DNA of 64,000 bases from Pezicula radicicola (GCA_003008705.1 PDUO01000002.1:2064898-2128897); one strand, 5' to 3'. Positions 32,403 through 44,997 are shown, counted from the stretch's first letter. The notes: generated by a model from the letters alone, not told the origin. Numbers and translations: made by a program.

Positions 32403-35400
32403 ATGGATGTGCCAAACCGGCAGCGCAGAATGAGGAGCACCTCTCGAGCGCGAACTAATGGCATCATGTATCGGCGCGACTCAAACCTCAGTACCACATC
32501 CTTCATGGAGGAAGAAATGGCACAGGACGAGGTTTGTAGAGGAAGTGATGACTGGGAGCGATTATGACTGACGGGTCCCAGATCTTTGCTGGTGTGATGA
32601 GCGAATCTGTTCCAACCAGTGTGTCGTCATTTGCACATCGACGCGGCCGAGCAGATTCTACTGCCAGTTTCACATATTACCAGGAGGACGATAACGGTAC
32701 ACCAATTTCTGACGAGTATGATGAGGCTATTTTGGACGATGAATCAGTAGTCAACTATGAAGAGGATGATTCGGTGGATAATTCAGTGGATCTTGAGGCT
32801 GGAGAGCTGTCTGGAGTGCGAAGGCCATCCGGCGCATCCAGAGCTTCTATACATGATCGACTACTTCGAAGTGACAGTGCTAGGACAGAGGGGAGCAACT
32901 ACGCACGAGGGGGTCGTATTAGCCAGAAGATTTATATTGTTACGGAAGACCTTACTATTGTCATAGCCGGATTTCGCAACAGCAACCTTGGTCTAGCTCT
33001 ATACACAGCCATCTGTATTTTCACATTTGGTCTGGGCGGTCTAGGTATGTCTTTTGCACTTTCCTTAAGCCTTAAAGTTTTGCTTGCCCCTTCCTGAATT
33101 TGAATTGCCCTTTCACTCCTTCTGTTAATTCCCTTCTGTTAATTCACGACTCTTCGGACGAGATCTATACTAATATGATTAGTTCTCCGTTGGCTGCCCC
33201 GCTGGCAAGTCCGTATAGTTGGGAAGCCATGTCCCTTGCGAGAGTGTAGTTGGGTTGTCATTGAAGTCAGTATATCTATCACCTATCTGTTATCACCACT
33301 CATATTAGACATTCCATCCAGCGTTGTGGAATAGGTGTGGGGTCTGCAGAACGTGTTAACTCGACCTTGAAATTTCATATTTATGTAAATTTCAAAACTT
33401 TACTGACTGTTGTAGAACCAATGGGGAGAGTTTGTAGTCCAAGACGTAGAATCAAAGGAATACTCTCGCCTGCTATCCACCGTTTTTGGCATTCCCGAAA
33501 AGCAGTATGCCATGGCTTATGATGACGATGACGATCAAGTTCTTGATAATCTTCGTATGCTCGATTACAGATATATGCGGTTTGCCTTCCATCCACTAAA
33601 GGATAGATTTATTCTAAGCAACAGCTGGAAGGATCCAGCATGGACCGATGTAAAGGTAATTCGTGCTGGAATAGATAGTGAAGAGAAGGAAAGTCGCGAG
33701 CTTGTGTTTGGCAAGAACATGATTGATATCAAACAGAAGACTATTCCTCAGCTTCTGGTCGATGAGGTAATGTTCCGGCATCGAGCATGTCAGCAAAATA
33801 TACTAATCCCCGCAGGCTTTCCATCCATTTTATGTTTTCCAAGTCGCCAGTTTAATACTCTGGTCTCTAGACGAGTACTATTACTATGCTGCATGCATCT
33901 TTTTGATTTCGCTTGTGAGCATCACTACGACTCTTTTGGAAACACGTTCGGTGAGAATCAATTCCCACTTCCACAAATTGCTAGCATTGACCTTTATTTC
34001 GCAGACAATGAAACGCCTCAGGGAAATATCTCGGTTTGAATGTGATATACGCGTCTTACGCAATTCATTCTGTAAGTTTCCTATCCCCTTCTAAGCATCA
34101 ATCCTAGTATTGATGCCAAGGACAGGGCGATATGTACCATCGAGCGAGCTTGTCCCTGGAGACGTTTATGAAGTGACGGATCCTGCCTTGACACAGTTTC
34201 CTTGCGACAGTATACTACTAGCGGGTGACTGTATCGTCAACGAGAGCATGTTAACTGGTTTGTCATATCATCTAATTGTTGAATCTCTCTGATAATTGTA
34301 GGCGAGTCTGTACCAGTGTCCAAAGTCCCGGCTAGCGATGAATCGTTACATCTTCTCAACCTAGCAGCTTCATCCATTGCGCCGGAATTGGCAAGGCATT
34401 TCTTATTCTGTGGAACGAAAATTGTACGGGCAAGACGCCCACAAGACGACAAAGATGATGAAGCCGTTGCACTCGCAATGGCCGTAAGAACAGGGTTCAA
34501 TACAACCAAGGGAGCGCTAGTTCGTTCAATGCTCTTCCCAAAACCATCTGGATTCAAATTTTACCGAGATTCCTTCCGGTATATCTCTGTTATGGGTGGC
34601 ATTGCCCTGCTGGGATTCATAGCTTCATTTGTCAACTTTGTCCGTTTAGGACTAGCATGGCACCTAATCATCATACGAGCGTTGGACTTGATCACAATCG
34701 TTGTTCCCCCGGCATTGCCCGCCACATTGACAATTGGGACAAACTTTGCCCTGTCGCGGTTAAGAAAGAAGAACATTTTCTGCATCAGTCCGCAGAGAGT
34801 TAATGTAGGTGGCAAGCTTGACATAATATGTTTCGATAAAACCGGTACACTCACCGAAGATGGCCTAGATGTGCTTGGGATCCGTGTTGCACAACGGCCC
34901 TCAAACAGATTCAGTGATATCCTCCCAGATTCATTATCATTACTTCCCGGTGCTGCATACGAGCGAGATCCAACAGTCGAGTACAATTCTCAGAAGGCCG
35001 TTTTATACACAATGGCAACATGCCACTCACTGCGGGTTGTAGAAGGCGAGCTAGTTGGTGATCCTTTGGACTTGAAGATGTTTGACTTCACGGGTTGGTC
35101 GTTCGAGGAAGGCGAACAGAGATCTGGTGATGCAGAGGATGAAGAGCCGGGAGGGCTTTCGCCGTCCATTGCAAGGCCCCCACCTGGCATGGAATATGAT
35201 ATTGATGATAATGGAAGCACACAGACCACAAGCGTAAGTCCCCTTATGCGAGAAGCTTTGGTCGACACTGCACTAATATATCATGATAGAAGTCTCCTAT
35301 AGAGCTTGGCGTCCTAAAATCCTTTGAATTCGTATCCCAGCTGCGAAGAGCCAGTGTAATTGTGAGGAATTTCGGTTCCCAAGGCAGCGATATCTATGTC

Positions 35401-37436
35401 AAAGGAGCACCAGAATGCATGAAGGATATATGCAAAGCCGAGAGCTGTGAGTACTCTACCTAGAAATATCAGAATTAGCTAACAACGTGAAGTTCCAAGC
35501 GATTATGAAGAGCTCCTAGCCTACTATACCCACCGAGGCTTCAGAGTGATTGCCTGTGCCACCAAACACATTCAAAAGTTGAACTGGGTAAAGATCCAGA
35601 AGATGAAGCGTGACGAGGCTGAATCCGAACTCGACTTCATCGGATTCATCATCTTCGAGAACAAATTGAAGCCTAGCACAGCTGGTGTCCTCGATGAGCT
35701 CACAGAAGCCGGGATAAGGAAGGTCATGTGTACAGGCGACAACATTCTAACGGCAATCAGCGTTGCCAGAGAGTGCAACCTAATTGGAAAGACGGCCCAC
35801 TGTTTTGTTCCACATTTCGCCGAAGGTATGTTAAATTACTAAAATCATGTACCATTCTGATAATTAGCTGTAGGTGATTTCCAAGACCCTAAAGCACGGC
35901 TCGTTTGGGAGAGCATCGATAACACTATCTACCAATTGGACGACAAAACACTTACAGTGAGTATGTCCAAATCTGTCCTGTTTCTCAGCTAACCCGTGCA
36001 GCCCCTTCCTCCACCCATTGAAGGTGATGCATCGTTGCCATATGATATTAGCAACTTGCGAAATTATTCCTTGGCTGTGAGCGGAGATGTTTTCCGCTGG
36101 GTAGTTGATTTCGCGCCACCTGAGGTTCTACAAAGGGTCCGTCCCAAACCTTGTTGCTTAGTACAATCCCAGCTAATTGATGCTAGATGCTTGTTTGTGG
36201 ACAGGTCTTTGCTCGAATGTCACCTGATGAGAAGCATGAACTGGTAGAGAAGCTCCAGAGCATTGACTACTGTTGTGGATTTTGCGGTGATGGCGCAAAT
36301 GATTGTGGTGCTCTTAAGGCTGCTGACGTTGGCATATCACTTTCGGAGGCCGAGGCATCAGTAGCGGCTCCGTTTACCAGCCGAGTATTTGATATCACAT
36401 GTGTTCCAGAGGTTATACGGTATGTACATCTTGCTCCATTGATTGATCCTGGAGCTAACCTGATTTCAGTGAGGGACGGGCAGCATTGGTGACCAGCTTT
36501 AGCTGTTTCAAGTACATGAGTTTATACTCAGCTATCCAATTCACCTCTGTTAGCTTTCTGTATGCTTCAGCATCGAATTTAGGAGACTTCCAGGTAGGTC
36601 ACATACAAAAACCACAAGCTGAATACTAACCTCATAATCAGTTCCTCTTTATCGACCTCCTCTTGATCCTCCCAATAGCTATCTTCAGTAAGTACAACCC
36701 CGAAGTCCAAGATCTACACCTTGCTAATGTACTACAGTGGGTTGGACAGGACCTTTCCCAGTACTTTCTAGGAAACGGCCAACTGCGAATCTAGTGTCAC
36801 GAAAAGTTTTGACGCCGTTGCTTGGTCAAATTTCAATCTGCATATTGGTCCAAGGAGTGGGTTTCCAGGCAGTGAGAAGACAACCATGGTAAGTAGTGGT
36901 ATGCTTTTGGTGAATGGACCTTACTCTTACTTTGCTTCAAAATTAGGTTCATTCCTCCCCATCTAGACAGAGAGAAGTCGAATATTGAAAATTCCGAGAA
37001 TACAACACTATTCTTGGTTTCATGCTACGAATACATCCTCTCTGCTATAGTACTGAGTGTCGGACCTCCATTCCGACAAGCGATGGCTCATAACCGTAAG
37101 CATGATTTCAATTCTCTCTGTAAAACCCATCGCTGACTTGCTACAGTCCCATTTGTTGTCACTATCGTCGTCACACTATTGTTCTCTTCTTACATGCTCT
37201 TCGACCCCTCACAGTGGTTGGCCGGCTTCATGCAAATTACGCCAATGCCTTGGGATTTCAAAACATTCATTCTAGTGCTCGGGCTTGGTTATATCGCCTC
37301 AGCATGGACAGCTGAAAATTATTTGCTTCCTAGACTTGCTAAAGTCTTGGGTTTTCTGAAAGAAAAGCTCTCGAGCACGCCGAAGCAGCGGAAGACTTAC
37401 AAGGTTGTGCTAGAGAAAATGCAAGCCTTACAATGA
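32403..37436 (+). CDS. YPK9: P5B-type ATPase, vacuolar/lysosomal (ATP13A2/Ypk9-like)
   Basis: P5B transport ATPase; animal ATP13A2 exports polyamines from lysosomes and yeast Ypk9 is vacuolar. 18 exons: 32403-32531, 32582-33044, 33183-33265, 33416-33766, 33816-33950, 34005-34071, 34108-34257, 34302-35233, 35290-35446, 35493-35825, 35874-35956, 36002-36136, 36187-36419, 36470-36593, 36642-36687, 36738-36888, 36947-37095, 37147-37436; 1336 aa. Seen: acidic Ser-rich N-terminus, [45 protein letters not shown], the P5B signature [11 protein letters not shown] in M4, phosphorylation site [18 protein letters not shown] and [41 protein letters not shown] follows, then C-terminal membrane helices. PPALP separates P5B from the ER P5A enzyme Spf1. 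Intron 6 is only 36 nt, unusually short. Confidence 0.95.
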
Positions 37437-38286
37437 AGCAGAATCGTAGCTGTATAATGCGTAGATATATATAGATCCAGAAAGATACCCCCTCATACTG
37501 TGTGGCTTATTAGTGCCTCCTTCTAGTTGAATGTCTATAACTTGATAGGTCATTCTGCATGGCTACTATATCCAGACAGGCTCCACAGAAGCTCTGGGCA
37601 TCTCTGATGAAATCCCTCGGCCACATTTGTACATCCCCAACACATTTTAATGGCACCCCTTTGTTGAATCTACCGGGTAAAAGGAACCTACGCCGGCACT
37701 AAATCTCGTGTAGAAGGGCGCGGTTATCAAATCTGGCACGTACATTTTTAGGGGCGGTGAAACTGAACGTCTAGACCACGAAATCTGTGCATTTAGTGCT
37801 GTAAGAACGTCCTAATTAACCTGGCATATGTTAGTGGTACTAGGTTCTACCCGCGAGTAGAAAAGGATACCAAGTCAGAAAAGTGCCTCTTACATAACGT
37901 ACTTTTCTAATTTAGACGATATCAAGAGTTTTTGCGGAGAGAAGAAGTTGTATTAAATAGAGCGTTTACCTTTCTGAATTGTTTCTTTTCTTCTGAGCCT
38001 AAGAGTGGCCAGATACACAAACGAGGATTGGGGGATTAAAGAATCGGATAACGTGAATCGTTTAGGGTTATTGGTTTAGGCCGAAGTGTTTAGTATCGTA
38101 AGAACCGGAGTAGGCTTAGAAGTTCATTATTTTAGTCACTACTTAACATAATTAAGATAATTAAGGTACAAGAATGATAGAAAATCAGGAGTATCAGACT
38201 CTGATTAGGATGCTCATGTGTATGAGAGATTTCCATATGACGGCGTCTATCTATGTTAGCAACATCATCCCTATTCTTGATTGTAC
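37437..38286. other. Intergenic, 3' flanks of YPK9 and the SnoaL-like gene
   Basis: Convergent spacer of 850 bases. AT-rich from about 37,880. No gene, repeat pair or RNA recognised. Confidence 0.5.
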
Positions 38287-38802
38287 TTATACACTCACCA
38301 CAGTAATATACGACTTATTATAGATCCTCCATCCATCATCAGTCAAGATCAGCTGATCTACATACTTCGAGAAGTTGATAATATAATCATAACTCTTATT
38401 CCCCATACCCCAAAATGTCCCCGTATTATAAGTTGTCGCAACTGCCATCGCTCTCCCCTCAGGATCGGTCGAGTCGACGAGCTCAGCTGCTTGCGTTCCA
38501 AAGCTATGCATTGTATAGAAATTGGGAATGAAGCCGTGAAGGTACTCTTCAATTGCTGCTAGCCCGCTGATGGGACTGGGCATTTGGAATTGACATTCGG
38601 CATCTTCGGTAAAGATATGGGCGAAGGATTCGGGCAGTGGACGTGAATCGACGGATAGTGAGTAGGCGTTTACGGTTGTCATGATCGCAAGGTTTTCCTC
38701 TGCTGTGAGAGCTAGTGCTGAAGATGGTAGCATCAGCATTGCTACCGAAGTTCCCTGGAAGAACTTTGTTGCACGCATCGTAAGGTTTGAGTGTCGTCGC
38801 AT
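38287..38802 (-). CDS. Secreted SnoaL-like (NTF2-fold) protein
   Basis: Single exon, 171 aa from the first ATG; a start at the ninth residue (38,778) gives a c. 23-residue signal peptide, MRATKFF followed by a hydrophobic core and cleavage after SALA. That start is the more likely one if the protein is exported. The mature part (LTAEENLAIMTTVNAYSLSVD, FTEDAECQF, GLAAIEEYLHGF, LTDDGWRIYNKSYI) has the secondary-structure rhythm of SnoaL/scytalone-dehydratase-like NTF2 folds: N-terminal helix, acidic FTEDA, a small-residue helix and a terminal beta-strand W-R-I. Some relatives are isomerases or dehydratases, many have no known reaction. There is no biosynthetic cluster around it, so I give no substrate. 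Flanked by AT-rich, gene-poor DNA on both sides. Confidence 0.75.
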   Translation of the reverse strand: MRRHSNLTMRATKFFQGTSVAMLMLPSSALALTAEENLAIMTTVNAYSLSVDSRPLPESFAHIFTEDAECQFQMPSPISGLAAIEEYLHGFIPNFYTMHSFGTQAAELVDSTDPEGRAMAVATTYNTGTFWGMGNKSYDYIINFSKYVDQLILTDDGWRIYNKSYITVVSV

Positions 38803-40406
38803 GAATTGTCGAGAGCTGGAAGAAATGGTTTTGGGGGCTCACTGGAGTCTACTTCTACTTACTTCAAGTGTACCATCCTGAGGTTTTGTACTCACATTGT
38901 GAGCAGATACATCTTGTAAAGTACGAAGACTGCGAATACGAAATGCAACTCTAGAATACTGTGCATCTTGATGGCAGCATCTTTATTGGTACACTTTCTC
39001 GCTTAAACGCCTGCAAAAGAAACAGGAGCCTGTCACCTGGTACAAGAATATTCAAGGATGAAGAATATCTTGATAATACAGTACAGTAAGACTTAAAAGG
39101 TTGGTACACGGCCTTCGAGACCTATAGGAAGCGCGGAAACTATGGGGCAGGTATAATGAGAATATCCTTAAACAGACTAAGCACCGAAACCTTCTCATTC
39201 CTGTTTCTACATCTTCTTATTCTTGCAGCATTTCGTCTATAAGAACAGCTAATAGATTGAAATTTAGGGATAAACTGCCCCTTGCACGTATAGTATATGG
39301 ACACGTTGAGATAATATAGCCCAGTGATCAAGTCTTGGAAAGAGGGGGGAAATGTAATCTGTGCTCTGTTTGAGCTTGGCAGTAGAATACGGAGAGGAAA
39401 TCAACCTGCGATTTTGCGATGTGCGATTTGCGATGTGCGATGTACGAGATGCGATATGTTCGGAAAACTGCGAAGTATAGATCTAGTAGAAGTTTGATTA
39501 TCCTAAAGAGCCACTTAAAAAGTAGCTTTTTATTCCCTGATCAAGTCATTCAGCAACTATCATTCTAGTAAGCATATCTGCTCTTTCCTTTATGCGACTT
39601 AGGACTTGTTTCCTCGCTTAGTTCCTTTAATTATTTTATTTTGATCAAACAGGCATCCCGAGTCTTCTTAGTGTACCCATTAATATGCTCACCTAAATAA
39701 TAATATATATAATCTAAAAACAAATCTCCTTAGCAATTTTTTCGGTGCTCAAGAATTAAAGTTGGACTGGTCACTTTTGGACAGTGTTTAGCGAGTAACC
39801 CAAATTCCTCAACAAGGTGATTACAGTTTAAGACAAGACACATAGTGGGAAGTATGAACAACTTGCTGCTATTAATCGCCAGTCCACCTGTTTGACTCAA
39901 CAAGTAAGAAACCATTTTTACGCTCTCTCAATGCTGAAGCTTGTTCTCGGGAAAGCTCACTACTAATCTCAGTTTATTTAGACCTGCCGATTAGAGCCGT
40001 TAGGCGCTGTGGCCCTGAAAGTGTCGCCTAGGGAAGTGCATGCGACGATGCTCTGATCATCTAGATCATCGATTGTAGCGGAATATTTGATGACTTTAAA
40101 TAGGATTTCAAGTTGAATGCCATGCAGAGTACTTACGCGATCGCAATTGCACACAAAAAGACGCTATTGCCCAGGGTATTATTCTCTGCTTCGTGCTATG
40201 CTCAATCAAGACGCAAGCGATATCCTTCCAGTTCAATTAGACGATCCCATTAAACCGTATCCCAAAAGACAGTGCCATCAAAGTTGGGCGTTGTTGCTGC
40301 GAGAACGAGGAACTCCAATGTTTTGCGGAAAATCGCTACTTATTAAATTTCAGCATCATACAACTCGTTATAATTTCTTCATTACTACTCACAGCACACC
40401 ACCCCT
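38803..40406. other. Gene-poor AT-rich spacer
   Basis: 1.6 kb without a supported gene. Contains the short GCGAT-rich repeat at 39,408-39,458 and strongly AT-rich sequence at 39,520-39,730. Open frames are short and motif-free. Confidence 0.5.
39408..39458. repeat. Imperfect TGCGAT tandem repeat
   Basis: The hexamer TGCGAT recurs about six times in some 50 bases with spacers of zero to two bases (for example TGCGATTTTGCGATGTGCGA). Irregular spacing suggests slippage rather than an array of binding sites. Confidence 0.55.
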
Positions 40407-41107
40407 CTACTTTGCAGCAAGGGCTGGAGCCGTGTGCAAGTAATCCTTCCGGTATGGGTTGGCATCAACCTCTGGGCTTCGATTCAACGGTGTCCACTTC
40501 GGCTCTTCCTTGAAAAGTCTCATTGCCACAATGTACTACGTCTAGTTAGCTTTCTGATAACAGGCTAAGAGTCGCGCTACGCTCACGTTCTGGCTGTCCG
40601 TCGTGAATCGGTGATAGATACCAGCAGGTAGAATCTGTGCCCCATCAGTACTTATTCTTTGACCAGACAGGAGCCTCAAGATCAGGTCTCACAATCAAAT
40701 CATCCTTCTCCAGCATAATGCGCACCCACTCATCCCCCTCGCTCCGCACATCAAAAAATCCCTGCCCATCTCTCACGTATCTAATCTCTTCATCCTCATG
40801 CATATGTTCATTAAAAAACATCTTGACCTTCTCCTCGTAAACCTCACCCATCTTCTCTGGCGAAACAGTAATGACATCGCGGTTCTTATAGCTACGGTCA
40901 GAGGCAAGTTTGTCGACGTCGGCAAGGTTCGACATGCGGTAGTAAAGGACGCCGAGCTTGGCTAGATAGTCTGGATCAACTTCGCGTCCGGAGTCATGCA
41001 GCTCGCGCTGGTCGCCCTACGATGTTGTATCAGTGGAGACTCGGTCGAGATTGGGGACGAGGAGGGGTTGAATGTACCGCTTCGTTGTCGTACCAGTATG
41101 CCCTCAT
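40407..41107 (-). CDS. ADI1: Acireductone dioxygenase (methionine salvage)
   Basis: Cupin enzyme of the methionine salvage pathway. With Fe(II) it converts acireductone and O2 to 2-keto-4-methylthiobutyrate and formate; the metal decides the outcome. Exons 41107-41078, 41016-40693, 40634-40587, 40535-40407; 176 aa, standard length. Seen: family start [20 protein letters not shown], metal-binding [11 protein letters not shown] with His81, His83 and Glu87, third His126 in [10 protein letters not shown] (joined across intron 2), and the terminal [17 protein letters not shown]. The start at 41,107 was chosen from the conserved N-terminus even though the frame is open further upstream. Confidence 0.97.
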
Positions 41108-41673
41108 TTTGGGAGTTGTACTATGGGTGTTGCGCTGTGGATGTAGATGCGGGTTGCTGTGAGTTGGATGCAGGAGATATGAGAGTGTAGATGGGTTACT
41201 GCATGTGTGCTTCTCGAGGAAACGTGCCTTTATGTGTGGTTGTCGTGCGGCTTTATTTGCCTTTATTTTAGACAGGGTCTCAATGACGTTATAAAAAGCG
41301 TGCCCCTCATTCGTTGGAGGGGCCAGCAGGGGGTTCGGTTCGGAAACGGTGGCTCGGGAGGTACAAACCACACTCGCCGGGCCCTACAATCACGACCTTA
41401 CTAAGTACTACTGTACGGCCGTACTGTACCCTTCCTATCACGCTCAATGTATGTACAAGTACCGGTTAATACAAGATGAACAGGATTTCCAATCATTAAA
41501 ATACTATACAACTCTAATCCAATAGGCCGATCCGCTGATTCTAATCCCAACTCCAAGCGTAGATAAAACCATACACAGTAGCTGCGAGAATGGCAATAGA
41601 ACAGACCAACCCCGTATGCTGCACTAGCCAGGATCGTCTGATGCCCTCACGCATATTCATAAGAGGATGGAGA
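41108..41673. other. ADI1 upstream region / GT32 3' flank
   Basis: Spacer of 566 bases between two genes reading leftwards. It holds the ADI1 promoter. The open frame here is an upstream in-frame extension of ADI1 and not separately supported. Confidence 0.5.
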
Positions 41674-42725
41674 TCAAGCCATCCGATCAAGCAGTTCGTA
41701 CCTGCTGTCCTTCGCACTGTTTCTTCTCCAGAACACAAATCTTCTCCTGCCGCTTGAATGTGTCTTGGTGTTACCTCCCTTCCCAAGCCACGAATTCCAC
41801 GAAAACCACAGACAAGTGCCAATAACCCCTGCAAGGGCAAATCCAGAGACCGTAAGGAAAAGCCAGTGTTTGCCCATCCAAAAGATTGTCTGTGCATCCC
41901 CGCCATGCCAACTGTTCCCTTTGGTGACGTCAAAGAAGCTCCAGTCGTGCTTGTTATATTCGTCAGGCATCAGAACCCGGACGTGCTCCATTTCGGGCCG
42001 AGTTTCGTCTATATATTGCTTCCAGATCACAGACAGAAAGAGAGGCCCTGTACTGTACATGACAGTGATATAAGGCATCAGCCAATTCCTGTTGTATGAT
42101 TCCAGCGACTTGATGACCTGCAGGAAGAATGGATGTTGAGGTACAGATCCCATTGCATCGTTGCTTATTCCAGTAGGCACAGTACGTCGTAGCCAGGCTG
42201 GATAACTGAGCATTGGGTCTAGCTTACGATGACAACCATCGTCGAGATCGATATAGATGCCGCCATAGGTTGCGAGGACGAAGTATCGGATCGCATCTGC
42301 GCGTTGAATGGGGTAGGGATAAGATTCGAAAGTTTCCAGGAACCATGGGTATTCTTTCGCAATGAAGTCCCGAGAAAGCTCATCCGTCCATAGCTGTGTT
42401 ACAGTCAGCAGGAAGTCCAATTATACATTGTTTCTGCTGCCCATACCTTATACTCGTAATCCCTATGCAAATCGATACATGACTTCTGCTGTGCCTGCCA
42501 CTTTTTCGGTATCGAGGCGTTCTTATAGGTCTGGTGTATGATCTTTGGGATCAGTTGGACTTGCTTGTCGATGAGATCTGACCCTGGTGCAGGAATCTCT
42601 GCGCGGTGGATCGCGTCTGCTGCAGCATCCTCGAAGAGCAGTGATATAAGCGTACTGCAAGCGTTCAAGAGGTAGCCGATTATTAGGAGATTGATCACGA
42701 CGAAGACGATCGTGCCGCGTCGCAT
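41674..42725 (-). CDS. SUR1: GT32 glycosyltransferase, mannosyl-inositolphosphoceramide synthase catalytic subunit-like
   Basis: Golgi membrane glycosyltransferase that transfers mannose from GDP-mannose to inositol phosphorylceramide (Sur1/Csh1 role; inferred from family). Exons 42725-42447 and 42393-41674, 332 aa. Seen: N-terminal signal-anchor (residues 5-30), LIPKIIHQTYKN, and PIQRADAIRYFVLATYGGIYIDLDDGC with the DxD nucleotide-sugar motif in YIDLDD. GSVPQHPFF, TGPLFLS and GNSWHGGDA follow. A second transmembrane helix near residues 275-297 is followed by a basic tail (RRRFVFWRR). Two membrane spans and GT32 motifs fit Sur1/Csh1 better than the OCH1 branch. Functional link within the window: the VRG4-type gene at 45,965 would supply its GDP-mannose. 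Confidence 0.88.
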
Positions 42726-43684
42726 TTTGAAAGTGGTAGAGAACAGCTGTAGAGGATGGAAACTCGACGGGCTAATGGCTGTGCATCGGATAGTAATGTC
42801 GAAGTCCTGTACTCGTACGTCCAGATGCAGATGGTCTTAGGACGAAGTGAGGTGACAGCTCCTCCTCAAAAAGAGATTAAGGTACGGAGTACGGAGAGGT
42901 AAGGTATACTTTAGGAGAAGAAAAGGGAGGTGGATCACGGAAGTTAAGGACGAGCGAATACGACGAGCGAGTACGCGCAAAAGTGTGCATATATTTTACA
43001 ATGCGGTGGCCGGGCAGATGCGCATTTTGGTCGAGTTCTTACTTGGATAGAGATGTTTGGACATGTTTCAAAAAGGGAAATAAGGAAGTGATACAGGGCA
43101 CTACGTTTCTGGAAAACGTTGGCCTCGCGCCCCGGGTGGCTTAGCTGCCACTAAATTTACTGGAGTAAATCGCTGTACCGCGCCATCCACCGTCCGAAGC
43201 GCCCGATATAAAGATAATAATCGATAAACGATAAACGATAAGGCATTCTTCCAGTAGAGATGTCATTATTTTCCACCAATAGTATACAGATGTTAAACCA
43301 ACATTAAATTTTCTTCTGTCGGTTTCGTTCAGTGATGCTTGGAAGGACCAAGGACAGCAAGTTGGTGACATTTAACACACAGGTTCTACATCGTAGGGTG
43401 ACCACCATTTGCTCCCTGATTGGAGCTTCTGCTGCTGCTGATGATTATGACAGGTTCCTGGCAGACCACATGTGGCCCGCTAATATCTTAGCACTAAAAT
43501 GCCGAGTACATGAGTTATACCGTTTCCGTAGGGTTAATAACGTTTGTTGTCGGCCTTGGGAGTCGCTAGCTTCTCATCCCACTAAATAATGATGTCCACG
43601 AGAAGGTTGCTTGATTGGGGTAAGTTGTAAACCCCTCCGTGCAAGGCGGCATATTCTTTAGCTTCTGTCCAGTGACGCCATTTC
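42726..43684. other. SUR1-like gene upstream region / MMM1 3' flank
   Basis: Spacer of 959 bases. Contains the promoter of the leftward-reading GT32 gene. No additional gene supported; an 85-codon frame at 43,332 has no recognisable features. Confidence 0.5.
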
Positions 43685-44997
43685 TCATTCGAACTGGTTC
43701 ATATTCAGGCCCGGCATACTTCCTGGCATGGCGTAATCATCACGAGAGTCCTCCCCTCTTGCCCTCCTCCTCCATCTCAGTCCTTCCTGCTCGATTCTTT
43801 CTGCCTCAGCTCGAGCTCTGGATTCTGCTTCTACCTCCCTTCTCGCCTCTTCCCGCAGGTCTCTCTCGATCTCTTTGCCCATTGCCCTGCTGATGCTTGC
43901 GGGTTCCGAATTTCCTTCTTCTCCGCCTCTCGTGTTCCTCTTCCTAGGCCACAGATTGGGCACTTCAATCTGCTGGTATCTCGGTTCAACACACCTTTCA
44001 TCAAACCATGTATGCAGACGAGCTTCAACAAGTTGTGCAATCTTTGGAACATCCTGCAGACGTGACCGGCTACCGACCAGGCTTCGTATTGACAAATCCA
44101 GTCTATAATCGTCCAGGAAACCAAAAGCCAGCGTCGTTGGTCCAGGATTAAGGGGACTGCTAGGTATAAATGAAATCGACAGTGTACCACTGAAGCGTAC
44201 CACGGAAACTGCCAAAGCAACAGGAAGAACAGCTACCAATGGTTTGGGGTAATTGAGCAGGAGTTTTGTCTCCAATGCCAATGTGATGAAATCGCTCAAA
44301 TCCACATCCATTCGTGCCTGTAGCCTGCCCTGTTCTCTTCCTCCACCACCACCCTCCCCTCCACGTCCAGCTCCAAAAGCGAAGCCATCTTCATCCACGG
44401 GTATAACCCGACAATTGCTGAAAATAGGGAAATCTTCTCCAAGACTGAGCTCTGTGACCTTGATTTCGTCCAAAAAGTCAGGTCTTGAAGTACCATTCAA
44501 AGCTTTTGTGAGTGATGTCAGAATAGCATCGTCATGCTGAGCATCGCTTCTGAACTGTGCAATTGTTTGTGCGATGAGTACGTTGAACCAATCCAGACTT
44601 TCTGGCTGATGACTATCCACATTGTAGTATGTCTTGCTGAGGATCGTAGCGGTAGTTAGGGGAGGGGGGTTTCGTAGCACACTTGAGCGCTTCTTGTTCA
44701 GAGGTTGCGGAGGATGACGAGGAGTCGAGGTTCGCAATGTCAATAGGGATCTTTTATGTGCGAGAGTTCTTGATCGTCGTTCGGTGGCTCGCAACGCTGC
44801 TGTGACATCGGCAGACGGAGGGTCTCCAAATATGAAGAATTTGATGAATGCGCCGATGAGAATGACGATTGAAAGCTGGCCCAGAAGGAGACCTTGAGTG
44901 AAGGAGAGACTTTGAAACTTCAATGAGCTTGGTTCTGAGTTTGGAGGGTGGTTTCTTACGAGGATTCGGGCTTTAAAGGAGCTACTGTAGTTGCCAT
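43685..44997 (-). CDS. MMM1: ERMES subunit Mmm1 (SMP domain)
   Basis: ER-membrane subunit of the ER-mitochondria encounter structure, which tethers the organelles and transfers phospholipids through SMP domains. Two exons: 44997-44960 and 44909-43685; 420 aa. The first exon encodes MATTVAPLKPES; a 50-nt intron then joins to SLSFTQG. This start was chosen because the long open frame has no ATG before residue 200, whereas this splice gives an ATG and the normal short lumenal N-terminus. Seen: membrane anchor QLSIVILIGAFIKFFIFGD, a basic linker, then the SMP domain (YYNVDSHQPESLDWFNVLIAQTIAQFR, DVDLSDFITLALETKLLLNYP, TLSISFIP, HTWFDERCVEPRYQQIEVPNLWP). The tail is Arg/Glu-rich. Confidence 0.95.

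Noticed and set aside
40117..40443. 108-codon plus-strand frame near ADI1
   Set aside because: Overlaps the ADI1 3' end, no motifs.
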